Positions 38,808-47,480 of a DNA stretch of 64,000 nucleotides are shown piece by piece. The DNA is from a virus: positions 1 through 64,000 of IMG/VR virus record IMGVR_UViG_3300040751_004835; one strand, 5' to 3'. How positions within the stretch are numbered: position 1 is the stretch's first letter; each line of letters begins with the position of its first letter. A program made the position numbers and the translations under genes. The notes under the pieces were generated by a model. That model worked only from the letters and a program-made list of their open reading frames with translations, was not told the origin of the DNA and made no database searches.

Positions 38808-41303
38808 ATGGCATTTTCAAGCACATCAAAATACGTTCAGCTTACTCCTTACTTGGTAATGGAGTATAGATATGCAGATCAACCAAACCCAGAGGCATAT
38901 TTTGTCAACACCGGATCTCCATCAATTGGTTTTAATAAGTTGATCAATGGTGTGCTGGAAGATGATAACGGACAGCCTTCTAACGATGTACAGATAATGA
39001 ACCTCGACGAGGATCAATCTGTAACACAAAATACCCGTAATAATAGCGTTGTACAAACTAACCAAAATACGTTTATAACTCTTGATCCAGGACTTGTAGT
39101 ACCTTACAATGATTTTAATTCAGATCTTACAGATACTGCAGATCTCCCTATTACATTTCCTTCTAATATTCAAGTGATTTATGACTCTGTAAGGTATCAC
39201 ATTCTTGCTGGATATAACCTAAATAATATTGATGGTCTTGTTCTTCAGATTCAGTATCTTGATGTAAACGGATCTCATGTAACATTTTCGCAGATTAAAT
39301 TATCGAAGGGTTCTTCCCAGACTTACACATTGAGTCCAAATCCTCTGACGATTGGGTCTAATATTTTCGACAAATATTACGAAGTTAAGATACCAAGTCT
39401 CGTTGACATGAACAACAAGTACGGTGCAGCTACAGCTTCAAATAAGTCAAAAACTTTAGCTGGATTAACTAGTAAGAGCGGTCGGGGATATCAAACAGCA
39501 GCTCCGATAAGGATTAAAGCCTACGAGATTTTAAGTACAACAACCACCAATGGCTATGACACCTATGGCACGAATCTTCTGGCAGCTCTTTCTCTTGAGT
39601 CTACTGACCCATTTAAGAATATAGGTGCCTATATTGCACCGTCTGACCAGGGTGACTACTTTGAGTATTTTGCTACTGATGATGGTGGATTTCCGGAAGA
39701 TTTCATCCTCTTCCAAAATTCTATTGGAAATAGTTACTACCTAAATCATACTATTGAAACCCTTGAGCAAGTTGGAGGGGCACTGCTAAATACATCTAAT
39801 TTTAGTAATATCCAAACCACTGCCTATGATGTTCCGAACCTTTTAAGGCCTATTGTTAGATACCCACAGGTTGCTTCTTCTTTTACCTTGAGATACACCA
39901 TGACTCTGGTTAATAACAAAGATCAATCAAGGCTTATCAGAATTGCAACCTACACTTCTACTGATGTGAGTAGATATGGTGCTGAAATTCAGCCATTGCA
40001 ACTTCAGGTTCTTCCTCAGCAGCAAAAGATTTACAACAAGGTGGCTGGTAGCACAAACATATCGGTTCCAAGCAGCGGAATAACACCCAGTCAGATTACA
40101 AAATTTGCAAATGTTTTTGTTGACAGGACCTTAGTAAACACCTCACTTACCAATCTGGTTGTAAATGGGAGTACCTTGAGAGAAGACACCTCTAACCAAA
40201 CTACGGCTAGTGCAGCAATTTCTTACGGGGTTGGTCAAGCATACATTACTATTTCTCCTTTTGATAACTATTATAAGTTTACATTTTTCCAAAAGGCAAA
40301 TGACGGGACTACTAAAAATATAGATCTTTCCTCTTCTGGCGAATATTCAATGGTATTTGTTGACAACCAGAATAAGAAGGTTAGTGCTCCATCAATAGCT
40401 GATAATAATATTGCTAAACCTGCAAAGGGGGAACTAGCCTTTAAAATAGATGAAACCCTATCAACGCAAATATTGCAGTTTACCAATAAGAAGTTTTATA
40501 TTTCTAATAGGCCTAGGGTTGAAGCAAACACAGGTAATGATGGAAACGCTTCTGCTTTGAGCAACTTAAGATCACAAGTACAGTCTAGAACAACCTCTTT
40601 TAATAGATCTGTATCTGATATTTCTGTTTCTTCTCAAAACAACCAAGCAAAGATTGGAACTGCTAACATTTCAGCTAAATCCTCCTCGGTTTTATATTGG
40701 GGAAATTGGATATTAGAAGACGAGACTGCTCCACAAGTAAGTGTTGATACTGATCTACAAACCGGAACTATTTCTTCTGGTGAGGCTACGATTGGAAATA
40801 TTCTAGATCTCTTCCCAACACAAACAACCGGTCAATCCTCTTGGCAAGCATACGGGTCAACCTCTGGTAACAATCAGGCAAATACTCCACAATCTGCAAC
40901 GACAACAACTGGTGGATCCCAAACGAGTAATTTAAGTCCTGCAGAAATAAGGAGTTCTATAGCATCCGATGTCCAAGGTAAGATAGAATTGGAATGGTCG
41001 ACCAACGATATACTCGCTTACTATTTGGATCCTTCTGGTGTTGGGTATAAGCTTTACGGAGGTATTAGTAAAGGTGTATTTTATCAAGCAGTAAGTGGAA
41101 TATTCGATAACACTGCACTTGGTATCCTCTATAATTACGGGAACACTGGATTTGGAACCACCAATGGTGGAGCTGCAGCAAGCAACAATTCCAGCAATAA
41201 TGCATCCGGAAACGATAGTGGAAGTAGTACTGCTTCTACAAGTGGAACCTCTGGGGGATCACAAGGGCCAAAGGGTACTTTACCATCATTTATAACCGTG
41301 TAA
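38808..41303 (+). CDS. Large virion structural protein
   Basis: 831 aa. The N-terminal half is beta-rich with Tyr/Asn (VQLTPYLVMEYRYADQP). A possible sheath- or fibre-like sandwich covers about residues 100-420. The C-terminal ~150 residues are Ser/Thr/Gln/Asn-rich low complexity (NNSSNNASGNDSGSSTASTS), probably disordered. No family recognised. It is followed after 33 nt by the tail-tube-like gene. Confidence 0.6.
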   Translation: MAFSSTSKYVQLTPYLVMEYRYADQPNPEAYFVNTGSPSIGFNKLINGVLEDDNGQPSNDVQIMNLDEDQSVTQNTRNNSVVQTNQNTFITLDPGLVVPYNDFNSDLTDTADLPITFPSNIQVIYDSVRYHILAGYNLNNIDGLVLQIQYLDVNGSHVTFSQIKLSKGSSQTYTLSPNPLTIGSNIFDKYYEVKIPSLVDMNNKYGAATASNKSKTLAGLTSKSGRGYQTAAPIRIKAYEILSTTTTNGYDTYGTNLLAALSLESTDPFKNIGAYIAPSDQGDYFEYFATDDGGFPEDFILFQNSIGNSYYLNHTIETLEQVGGALLNTSNFSNIQTTAYDVPNLLRPIVRYPQVASSFTLRYTMTLVNNKDQSRLIRIATYTSTDVSRYGAEIQPLQLQVLPQQQKIYNKVAGSTNISVPSSGITPSQITKFANVFVDRTLVNTSLTNLVVNGSTLREDTSNQTTASAAISYGVGQAYITISPFDNYYKFTFFQKANDGTTKNIDLSSSGEYSMVFVDNQNKKVSAPSIADNNIAKPAKGELAFKIDETLSTQILQFTNKKFYISNRPRVEANTGNDGNASALSNLRSQVQSRTTSFNRSVSDISVSSQNNQAKIGTANISAKSSSVLYWGNWILEDETAPQVSVDTDLQTGTISSGEATIGNILDLFPTQTTGQSSWQAYGSTSGNNQANTPQSATTTTGGSQTSNLSPAEIRSSIASDVQGKIELEWSTNDILAYYLDPSGVGYKLYGGISKGVFYQAVSGIFDNTALGILYNYGNTGFGTTNGGAAASNNSSNNASGNDSGSSTASTSGTSGGSQGPKGTLPSFITV

Positions 41304-41336
41304 CCGTGTCTTAAGAAAATTAAAATAATTTTATAA

Positions 41337-41897
41337 ATGGCTATATTAAACGCAAGAGCAAATAGCTTTTATTTCGTATTTCCGAAAGGATTCTTTCCCG
41401 AGAAGGTCCATGAGAAGTATATTGACTACTTAAAAAAGCAGCCTACCCCATACGATACTCTAACTTCGTATATGAATAGCACTATACAAAGTGTGACATT
41501 TCCTTCGGTTAGTATGGATTTGTCTGAACAGGTTAGAAATTTAGGTAAGAGGATTAACTATCAGAGTGCAACACCGGTTCAGGATTTATTTAACAGGGAG
41601 TTCCAGGTTTCCTTTAGAATAGCAGAGGGGTTTGTAAATTACTTTATTATGCTAGAAACTGTTTTGGATTATCTGGATTTTAAGAATCCTGGTACATATA
41701 TTCAAAATTTGCCACTTAGGACTTTGGATAATGAGGGTAATATCCTGACAACAGTTATGTTCAAAGAAGTGACCCTAACATCTTTCTCCGAACTAAACTT
41801 GAACTATACACAAAACACTCCTTCTGTTTACACATTTAATGTTGGGTTCAAATGTAACTATTTGGGTCTCGATCTTGAAATTGGTAAGGAAAGGTAA
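41337..41897 (+). CDS. Tail tube-like (gp19-family) protein
   Basis: 186 aa, close to T4 gp19 length. It has the tube-fold pattern: an N-terminal strand (SFYFVFPKGFF), a central loop with STIQSVTFPSVSMD (the surface-loop segment common in tube proteins), then FQVSFRIAEGFVNYFIMLET and the paired strands VMFKEVTLTSFSELNLNY and VYTFNVGFKCNYLGLD. It may be the tube itself or a gp54-type tube initiator. It is the last structural gene of the block. Confidence 0.6.
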   Translation: MAILNARANSFYFVFPKGFFPEKVHEKYIDYLKKQPTPYDTLTSYMNSTIQSVTFPSVSMDLSEQVRNLGKRINYQSATPVQDLFNREFQVSFRIAEGFVNYFIMLETVLDYLDFKNPGTYIQNLPLRTLDNEGNILTTVMFKEVTLTSFSELNLNYTQNTPSVYTFNVGFKCNYLGLDLEIGKER

Positions 41898-41905
41898 GAT
41901 ATATA
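41898..41905 (+). promoter_or_regulatory. Putative phage promoter element GATATATA
   Basis: It abuts the preceding stop codon and ends 21 nt before the start at 41927. Confidence 0.5.
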
Positions 41906-41926
41906 AAATACAAAAAATACTAAGGT

Positions 41927-42172
41927 ATGAAGAAGTTCTCAGATTTAACCAAAATTAACGAAATGAAGTACGGTCAGCCAATGTACGGCGAGGATGACCT
42001 AAAGCAACATATGAAAGATCTTTTAGTCGCTGCATCTGGCAATGACCAGAGAGTGTTAAACGATATTGTTGATTGCTTAACTGATGATCAGATGAAAAAG
42101 TGCTATGACAAACTGATCAACGATTACAACTACACTGGAAAGAAAGGTGAGGTTGTAAAGCCTAATATGTAA
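41927..42172 (+). CDS. Small protein with candidate capsid-targeting N-terminus
   Basis: 81 aa. It begins MKKFSDLTKINE then MKYG: an F-x-x-(L/F) helix followed by I-N-E, which matches the T4-type prohead-protease cleavage pattern (L/I)-x-E. The rest is helical and acidic/basic mixed (VLNDIVDCLTDDQMKKCYDK). No family recognised. It has its own GATATATA box and is followed by a strong terminator, so it is a single-gene unit. An internal-capsid-protein role is inferred. Confidence 0.6.
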   Translation: MKKFSDLTKINEMKYGQPMYGEDDLKQHMKDLLVAASGNDQRVLNDIVDCLTDDQMKKCYDKLINDYNYTGKKGEVVKPNM

Positions 42173-42189
42173 ATCTAAATTCATTTAAT

Positions 42190-42220
42190 TAAAGCCTTCC
42201 TATTTAGGAGGGCTTTTTTG
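42190..42220 (+). terminator. Rho-independent terminator
   Basis: AAGCCTTCCT / AGGAGGGCTT form a hairpin with one G-T wobble and a short TTT/TATT loop, followed by a run of six T. It closes the transcription unit that ends at 42172. Confidence 0.85.
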
Positions 42221-42222
42221 TG

Positions 42223-42232
42223 TTGATATATA
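42223..42232 (+). promoter_or_regulatory. Putative promoter TTGATATATA
   Basis: It lies directly after a terminator and ends 25 nt before the TTG start at 42258. This placement, terminator, promoter, gene, is the best support that the motif is a promoter rather than a coding feature. Confidence 0.65.
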
Positions 42233-42257
42233 ACTTGTATTCTTAAACACGTTCATT

Positions 42258-42929
42258 TTGAAAACACTAGTCGGAATAGATTTTTCCCTCAATTCACCAG
42301 CATTTTGTATTTTAAGAGAAAACCAATTTACTTGGGGTTCCCTAACTAGGAGCGACCGGACTGCGGAATCCCTTAAGAAAAATACTAAAAAACCTTACTA
42401 TGTTTTATCTGAAGACAAAACGGAAGACTATGTTCTTATGTTTATGTCAAAGGATAAAATGCCAGAAGACTACTCGGAAAGGGAAAGAATAAAGATAGAT
42501 TATTTCCAGGAGCTCGTTGATGAATTTTGGTCTGAAATAGAAAATATCTGTGCAGGTGATGACATCATTGTAGCTATGGAAGGACTAAGTTTTGCCTCTA
42601 ATGGTAATGCTTTGATTGATATCTCTATGGCCACAGCTCTACTCCGTAAGAAGATAGTTGACCACACAGGTAGCGATAATTTCTACGTTTATTCGCCAAC
42701 TTCTATAAAGAAGTTCGCTTTTAAGGGAAATGCAAAAAAGCACGAACTTTATAATTCACTTCTTGATCGCAAATTTCCAGAAACTAATTTAGGGTCTTTC
42801 ACTAGTATTTTAGAAGAAAATAAGGACGAATGGATAACTCCCTCCGGTAATGTAAACAAGCCATTGGATGATATTATAGATTCGACCTGGATATGTTTAT
42901 TTTTATATGACTCAATCAAAGAAGGTTAA
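42258..42929 (+). CDS. RuvC-like (RNase H fold) resolvase/nuclease
   Basis: 223 aa. The RNase H fold appears from the first strand LVGIDFSLNSPAFCIL (catalytic Asp about residue 8), then VAMEGLSFASNGNALIDIS (catalytic Glu, about 106), the helix AKKHELYNSLL with Lys, and the C-terminal acidic pair PLDDIIDSTW near 206-213. This is the D-E-D-D pattern of phage RuvC-like Holliday-junction resolvases. The start is a TTG at 42258: no in-frame ATG lies upstream, and the first catalytic strand begins only four codons later. It overlaps the next gene by 23 nt and so heads the glycan-type operon. Confidence 0.75.
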   Translation: MKTLVGIDFSLNSPAFCILRENQFTWGSLTRSDRTAESLKKNTKKPYYVLSEDKTEDYVLMFMSKDKMPEDYSERERIKIDYFQELVDEFWSEIENICAGDDIIVAMEGLSFASNGNALIDISMATALLRKKIVDHTGSDNFYVYSPTSIKKFAFKGNAKKHELYNSLLDRKFPETNLGSFTSILEENKDEWITPSGNVNKPLDDIIDSTWICLFLYDSIKEG

Positions 42930-43638
42930 CATTCTTATTCCTCTCGGAGGTGCTGGAAGGAGATTCAGCGACGCTGGATACTTACAGATAAAGCCATTTA
43001 TAGACGTCAGCGGAGAAACGATGATTAGGTCTGTGATCAAAAACCTAAATCATCAAGATGCACACTTTGTATTTGTGATAAACGAGGAATATATTTCTCC
43101 CACAGAATTTGAATCCCATATATCAGACATGGGAATATCGTTTGAGGTTTTCTCAACCCCAACCCTAACACAAGGACCAGCTTCAACAGTTCTCTTTGCA
43201 AGTCAGTCGATTGATAACGATTTACCCCTTATTGTTGTTAACTGTGATCAGATTATTCTGGATTTCAATCTGGACTTCATTTTAGATTTTGCAAGAACTA
43301 CGGGGTGTGATGGATTGTTGGGATGTTTTCTTTCCTCTTCTAAAAAGAACAGCTATGTTAAGTTAGATCCAAACGGAGAGGTCTGTGATGTGAAGGAAAA
43401 AATTGTGATTTCCAACATTGCTACTAACGGGTTACATTTTTGGAAGCACGGCAAATACTTTGTAGAAAGTGCGGAACAAATGATAGCAGCAAACGATCGA
43501 TATAATAATGAGTTCTACGTTGCACCTACCTACAATTACATGATAAAAAGTGGAAAGAAAATATTGCCCTTCTTCTATAACCTTCACTTTCCGATAGGTA
43601 CCCCAGAGGACCTGGATAAATTTTTAAAGTTGGTTTAG
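42907..43638 (+). CDS. Sugar nucleotidyltransferase (NTP_transferase family)
   Basis: 243 aa, one Rossmann-like domain. ILIPLGGAGRRFSDAGYLQI then KPFIDV (about residues 9-34) is the nucleotide-binding GGxGxR...KP signature; VVNCDQIILDF near residue 112 carries the metal-binding Asp; FPIGTPEDLDKFL at the end is typical of this family. It is expected to activate a sugar phosphate or similar as an NDP derivative. It is short compared with GlmU or RmlA, like the small domain used in capsule loci. It overlaps the resolvase gene and is followed by a cupin gene after 3 nt. Confidence 0.85.
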   Translation: MTQSKKVNILIPLGGAGRRFSDAGYLQIKPFIDVSGETMIRSVIKNLNHQDAHFVFVINEEYISPTEFESHISDMGISFEVFSTPTLTQGPASTVLFASQSIDNDLPLIVVNCDQIILDFNLDFILDFARTTGCDGLLGCFLSSSKKNSYVKLDPNGEVCDVKEKIVISNIATNGLHFWKHGKYFVESAEQMIAANDRYNNEFYVAPTYNYMIKSGKKILPFFYNLHFPIGTPEDLDKFLKLV

Positions 43639-43641
43639 TTT

Positions 43642-43965
43642 ATGGAAGTTTATAGAATTGAAGATATGGAGGGAGGTTGGTATGCTGGAGATTTCTCCCC
43701 AGTAGCTTACCAAACTAGTGATTTTGAGATTTGTTATAAAAAGCACTTCAAGGGCGAAGAGTGGCCAAAACATTACCATAAGGAAGCGGATGAAATAAAC
43801 TTCCTCAGATCGGGTAAAATGATTATACAAGGACGGGAATTAAATTCGGGGGATGTGTTTATTCTAAGGAAAGATGAAATTGCTGACCCCGTATTTTTGG
43901 AAGACTGTGAAGTTTTTATAGTTAAGACCCCCTCGGTTCCTGGTGATAAATTTGTAATTGAATGA
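43642..43965 (+). CDS. Cupin-domain protein
   Basis: 107 aa, a single cupin barrel. Motif 1 is WPKHYHKEADEINFLRSGKM (H-x-H...E...G pattern), and motif 2 follows as ELNSGDVFILRKDEIADP. It may be a sugar isomerase/epimerase or a small metal-binding sensor. Its stop overlaps the RuBisCO-like start (ATGA), so the two are translationally coupled, and the cupin is likely to act on the same metabolite. Confidence 0.8.
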   Translation: MEVYRIEDMEGGWYAGDFSPVAYQTSDFEICYKKHFKGEEWPKHYHKEADEINFLRSGKMIIQGRELNSGDVFILRKDEIADPVFLEDCEVFIVKTPSVPGDKFVIE

Positions 43966-45197
43966 TAAGCATTTTTAAAAATAAGGCGGATTTCGATACA
44001 TCCCAGTATTTTATAGTCAAATACTTTTTGGAAGCTAAAACTTCTTTGAGAGAAGCTTCCTGGAATTTGGCTATAGGTCAAAGTATAGGTAACCCGAATA
44101 ATAGGAGCGAGTGGGAAACCGATGAGATGTTTGAAAATCACAGTTGCTTTATTCTTGCAAACGAAGAAGATCTTGCCCAACTAAAAGAGGGCGAGATCGA
44201 GATAGCTTTTCCTCTAGCAAATCTTAATTTGGAAGAAGACGGGATCTCTCAAATACTTTGTCATATAGCTGGTGGTCAGGTTGACATAGAGGAAGTAAGA
44301 CAATGTCATGTCTTGGACATTTCTTTGCCTGAGGATGCTGAGAGATCATTTTCTTTAAATCCGGCCTATGGTATTGATGGATGGAGGAAATTTAATGGTA
44401 TAAACCAAAGACCTTTCTTAGGTGGAATAGTTAAACCTAAGGTTGGTATGTCTCCCTCTGTTCTTCTCGAAGCTGTGAAGGAAATGGTTTATGGTGGTGT
44501 GAATTTCATCAAAGAGGATGAATTACTTGCTAACCCTTCCCACTGCCCTCTTGAAGAAAGAGTACCTTTGATTTCATCCTGGTTAAAAGAGAATGCGCCC
44601 AACGTAATTTATTGCTTTTGCATAAATGGTGATAGTCCATATGCCTTAGAAAGAGCAAAATTTGTAGCAGATAACGGTGGGAACGGAATACACATAAACG
44701 TGTGGAGTGGACTGGGAATTTATCGTGCTATTAGAAAGCAAAATCCAAATCTCTGGATACATTTCCAAAAGAGCGGAGATAAATTCTTTACTGACCGTAG
44801 GGCGCCAAACCACATTTACTGGCCGGTTTTGTGCAAGATCGCTGGATGGTCTGGAGTCGATTCGATCCATGCAGGAATGATCGGCGGTTATATGAGCCAA
44901 GATGAGCAGGAAATAAAAGATACCTTACAAACCCTTTGGAATTATAACATTGTTCCTGCTTTAAGCTGTGGTATGCATCCAGGGCTTGTTGAGTATATTA
45001 ATACAACAATAGGAAGCTTCGATTGGATGGCAAACGTTGGTGGTGCTATGCATGGACACCCTCAGGGGACTAGGACTGGTGCCTTGGCAATGAGACAGTC
45101 TATCGATGGAGATCACGATCAACCTGAATATAAAGCAGCAATAGAAAAATGGGGTAACAAATGTTTCTCTGAAGATCTAGACTATCGAATATTCTGA
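43962..45197 (+). CDS. RuBisCO-like protein (form IV-type), large-subunit fold
   Basis: 411 aa, full length for form IV/III proteins. RPFLGGIVKPKVGMSP gives K158 and K160 at the positions of K175 and K177. GGVNFIKEDE gives K184, D186 and E187, the positions of carbamylated K201 and metal ligands D203/E204. H303 (DSIHAG) matches H327; S335 (ALSCG) matches S379; NVGGAMHGHPQG holds the phosphate-binding glycines. But the HRAMH site reads HFQKSGD, so H294, R295 and H298 are Q, K and D; loop-6 K334 is Y310; and N123 is apparently Gly. Metal binding and enolisation look possible, carboxylation does not. Form IV enzymes include enolases, isomerases and decarboxylases of sugar phosphates. It sits between cupin and GDPD-like genes in a glycan-type operon. 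The fold is secure; the substrate is unknown. Confidence 0.88.
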   Translation: MISIFKNKADFDTSQYFIVKYFLEAKTSLREASWNLAIGQSIGNPNNRSEWETDEMFENHSCFILANEEDLAQLKEGEIEIAFPLANLNLEEDGISQILCHIAGGQVDIEEVRQCHVLDISLPEDAERSFSLNPAYGIDGWRKFNGINQRPFLGGIVKPKVGMSPSVLLEAVKEMVYGGVNFIKEDELLANPSHCPLEERVPLISSWLKENAPNVIYCFCINGDSPYALERAKFVADNGGNGIHINVWSGLGIYRAIRKQNPNLWIHFQKSGDKFFTDRRAPNHIYWPVLCKIAGWSGVDSIHAGMIGGYMSQDEQEIKDTLQTLWNYNIVPALSCGMHPGLVEYINTTIGSFDWMANVGGAMHGHPQGTRTGALAMRQSIDGDHDQPEYKAAIEKWGNKCFSEDLDYRIF

Positions 45198-45198
45198 T

Positions 45199-45633
45199 AT
45201 GAAGCTAATATCACATAGAGGTAATTTAAAAGGTCCAAATCCGGATAGAGAAAATACGATTGACTATATACAGGAAGCTCTTGATCTGGGGTATGATGTG
45301 GAGATCGACGTTTGGATCTCCGGAGCATCAATCTATTTGGGACACGATTCTCCAGAAACCAAAATACATCTTGCTTGGCTTTTAGAAAGAGGGGATAAGT
45401 TATGGATACATTGTAAAAACATATCAGCTATGGTTTATCTGAAGGAATATGGAGATCTCAATGTTTTTTGGCACGAAAACGACAAGGTAACCCTTACCTC
45501 TAAATCTTTCATTTGGGCTTTTCCTGGGATGCAACCAATTAGCAAAAGCATTGCGGTTTTACCTGAGATGTACGAGGAGAAAGTTGATAGTTGTTGTGGT
45601 GTATGTTCTGATTATATTGTGAATTATTCATGA
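45199..45633 (+). CDS. Short GDPD-like phosphodiesterase
   Basis: 144 aa, a truncated-looking TIM-barrel relative of glycerophosphodiester phosphodiesterases. ISHRGN (H6-R7 position) is the family start, RENTIDYI the next motif, DVEIDVW the metal-binding E-x-D, and YLGHDSPE the H-D. Length is well below the usual ~240 aa, but the four active-site motifs are present. It may cleave a phosphodiester bond in a glycan precursor. It starts 1 nt after the RuBisCO-like gene and overlaps the next gene by 4 nt. Confidence 0.7.
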   Translation: MKLISHRGNLKGPNPDRENTIDYIQEALDLGYDVEIDVWISGASIYLGHDSPETKIHLAWLLERGDKLWIHCKNISAMVYLKEYGDLNVFWHENDKVTLTSKSFIWAFPGMQPISKSIAVLPEMYEEKVDSCCGVCSDYIVNYS

Positions 45634-46412
45634 GGATTGCCTTACTACTTCCTGGTCAAATAAGGGAAGCTCAGGATTCCTTCCCGTTTATCAAGTCAGA
45701 AATTTTAGATAAGTACGATACTGATGTTTTCATATCAACCTGGAATCCTTCCGGTGAAATCAACCAGTCTCTTCATGCTGAAACTAAGGACCTAGTGGAT
45801 TCCTTAACTATTGACGATCTTATAAAGATGTATTCACCTAAGCATTTGAAGACTGACGATTTTGGTTCTGCTGCGATTAAAAGGTTTATTGACAGAGCTT
45901 GGTCGTATGAAAAGTTTGGTCCACAGACTGGTGAGATCAACCCAGTGTCTGTTTTTTTGATGTGGTATAAAATTAGACAAGCTTTCTCCCTGATGGAAGA
46001 ATATGAAATCCAGGTAGGTCAAAAGTACGATTGCGTCATCAAGGGAAGAATGGATATTAAGATCCACAATGAATTGAATTTAGGACGGGACTTGGATAAG
46101 ATCAACGTCCCTCCTGGGTTTGATTGGAAGGGTGGAGTAAATGATATATTGGCTTGGGGTGGCAGAGAATCAATGGAACATTACTGCAAAATGTTCGACT
46201 ATCTGGAGGAGTATATTATATCCGATATTTACTTCCACCCTGAAACTTTACTAAGATATCACATAGAAAGTTCTGAATTTGGTTTATCTAGGCCGTTTGT
46301 CAAAGTTTCACTCCGAGGTAAGAATGTTTGGGAGACCGAAGTATCAGAAAACGAAATAGATGAAAAAAGTTTTGGATATATAATGTCTAGGGGAAACATT
46401 TGGGACACTTAG
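45630..46412 (+). CDS. Glycosyltransferase-like protein of phage/capsule type
   Basis: 260 aa. The N-terminus MRIALLLPGQIREAQDSFPF and DTDVFISTWNP resembles a family of putative glycosyltransferases found in capsule and phage clusters. YDCVIKGRMDIKI is a plausible acidic metal site. It ends the operon that starts with the resolvase. The acceptor is unknown; the context suggests transfer of the product made by the upstream enzymes. Confidence 0.6.
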   Translation: MRIALLLPGQIREAQDSFPFIKSEILDKYDTDVFISTWNPSGEINQSLHAETKDLVDSLTIDDLIKMYSPKHLKTDDFGSAAIKRFIDRAWSYEKFGPQTGEINPVSVFLMWYKIRQAFSLMEEYEIQVGQKYDCVIKGRMDIKIHNELNLGRDLDKINVPPGFDWKGGVNDILAWGGRESMEHYCKMFDYLEEYIISDIYFHPETLLRYHIESSEFGLSRPFVKVSLRGKNVWETEVSENEIDEKSFGYIMSRGNIWDT

Positions 46413-46453
46413 AGATTAAATAAAGGATTTTAAAAAATAATTAAGAGAAAATC

Positions 46454-47407
46454 ATGAGTAATTTAGACATTTTTAATTTGGATGCGGAAGCATTCGTAAC
46501 GAAAGCAAAAAAGGAGAATTCAGAAGGAACAGAATTTTACAAACCATATCCGGAAAACGGAAAGGATGGAGTTTACAAATCGCTGATCCGTTTTCTTCCT
46601 AACCACGTCGATCCGACGAAATCAAAAATCCACAAGTACTACGTTTATCTAAACGATCCAACAACAGGTGATGGATTTCCAGTTGACTGTCCGTCAACGG
46701 TAGGAAAAAAATCGGTACTTAAGGATATGTTCTGGAAGCTGAAAAATTCACATTCAGCAGCAGACCAAGAATTATCAAGAAGTTTTTCTAGAAAGGAAGA
46801 CTACTACTCACTCATTCAAATCGTACAGGATAAACACAATCCTGAGCTTGAGGGAAAAATTATGATCTTCAAATTTGGACGTAAGCTGAATGATATGCTC
46901 GAAGCACAGCTCAAGCCTGAATATGGAGATTCTTGCAACCCTTACGACCTTTTCGAGGGTAAACTTTTCTCAGTACATACAAGAAAAGTTGGTGAGTGGA
47001 ACAACTACGATCTTTGCTCATTCGTTGGTGATAGAACCGCTATCGAGATCAACGGCAAGAAGATGGCTAAGAATCAGGATGACATGAATGCAATCATGGA
47101 ATACCTTAAAACAGGTCCTGATAACCTCACACAATTTGAATACAAGGATTGGGATCAAAATACTACCGACCGTGTGATGAATGTTATTAAGAATTCAGTT
47201 CCTGACGGAAGATTAGTTAATGAGGTTTTAGGAGGTGTAAACCAATCTTCTACTACAACTTCATCTTCTAGTTCAACGAACGATTTCTATAATGAAGCTT
47301 CTTCAACAAAGGTAGGATCCGAACCTGCAAAAGAGGATAAAGGCATCAGCCAACCTTCAGCACCAGAAACTTCATCGTCCCTAGACGACCTATACGCAGA
47401 TCTCTAA
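46454..47407 (+). CDS. gp32-like single-stranded DNA-binding protein
   Basis: 317 aa, close to T4 gp32. The N-terminal part has a Lys-rich, self-interaction-like stretch and FYKPYPENGKDGVYKSLIRF then LPNHVDP, typical of gp32-like OB folds. FKFGRKLNDMLEAQ and PYDLFEGKLFSVHT are conserved in the core. The C-terminus is Ser/Thr-rich and ends acidic (SSLDDLYADL), the usual site for recruiting partner proteins. A GATATATA box at 46375-46382 lies inside the preceding gene, 71 nt upstream, and may drive it. A strong terminator follows. Confidence 0.8.
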   Translation: MSNLDIFNLDAEAFVTKAKKENSEGTEFYKPYPENGKDGVYKSLIRFLPNHVDPTKSKIHKYYVYLNDPTTGDGFPVDCPSTVGKKSVLKDMFWKLKNSHSAADQELSRSFSRKEDYYSLIQIVQDKHNPELEGKIMIFKFGRKLNDMLEAQLKPEYGDSCNPYDLFEGKLFSVHTRKVGEWNNYDLCSFVGDRTAIEINGKKMAKNQDDMNAIMEYLKTGPDNLTQFEYKDWDQNTTDRVMNVIKNSVPDGRLVNEVLGGVNQSSTTTSSSSSTNDFYNEASSTKVGSEPAKEDKGISQPSAPETSSSLDDLYADL

Positions 47408-47420
47408 ATCTATCTTGAAT

Positions 47421-47460
47421 GGGGGCTTGGCAATGAGAATTGCTGCCCCCTTTCTTTTTT
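47421..47460 (+). terminator. Rho-independent terminator after SSB
   Basis: GGGGGC...GCCCCC with an inner GGCAAT/ATTGCT stem and a GAGA tetraloop, then TTTCTTTTTT. Confidence 0.9.
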
Positions 47461-47480
47461 AACTGTAAACTAGGATTAAT

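Noticed and set aside
43962-45197. True carbon-fixing RuBisCO
   Set aside because: The HRAMH site, loop-6 Lys and N123 equivalents are replaced, and no phosphoribulokinase or other cycle gene is nearby.
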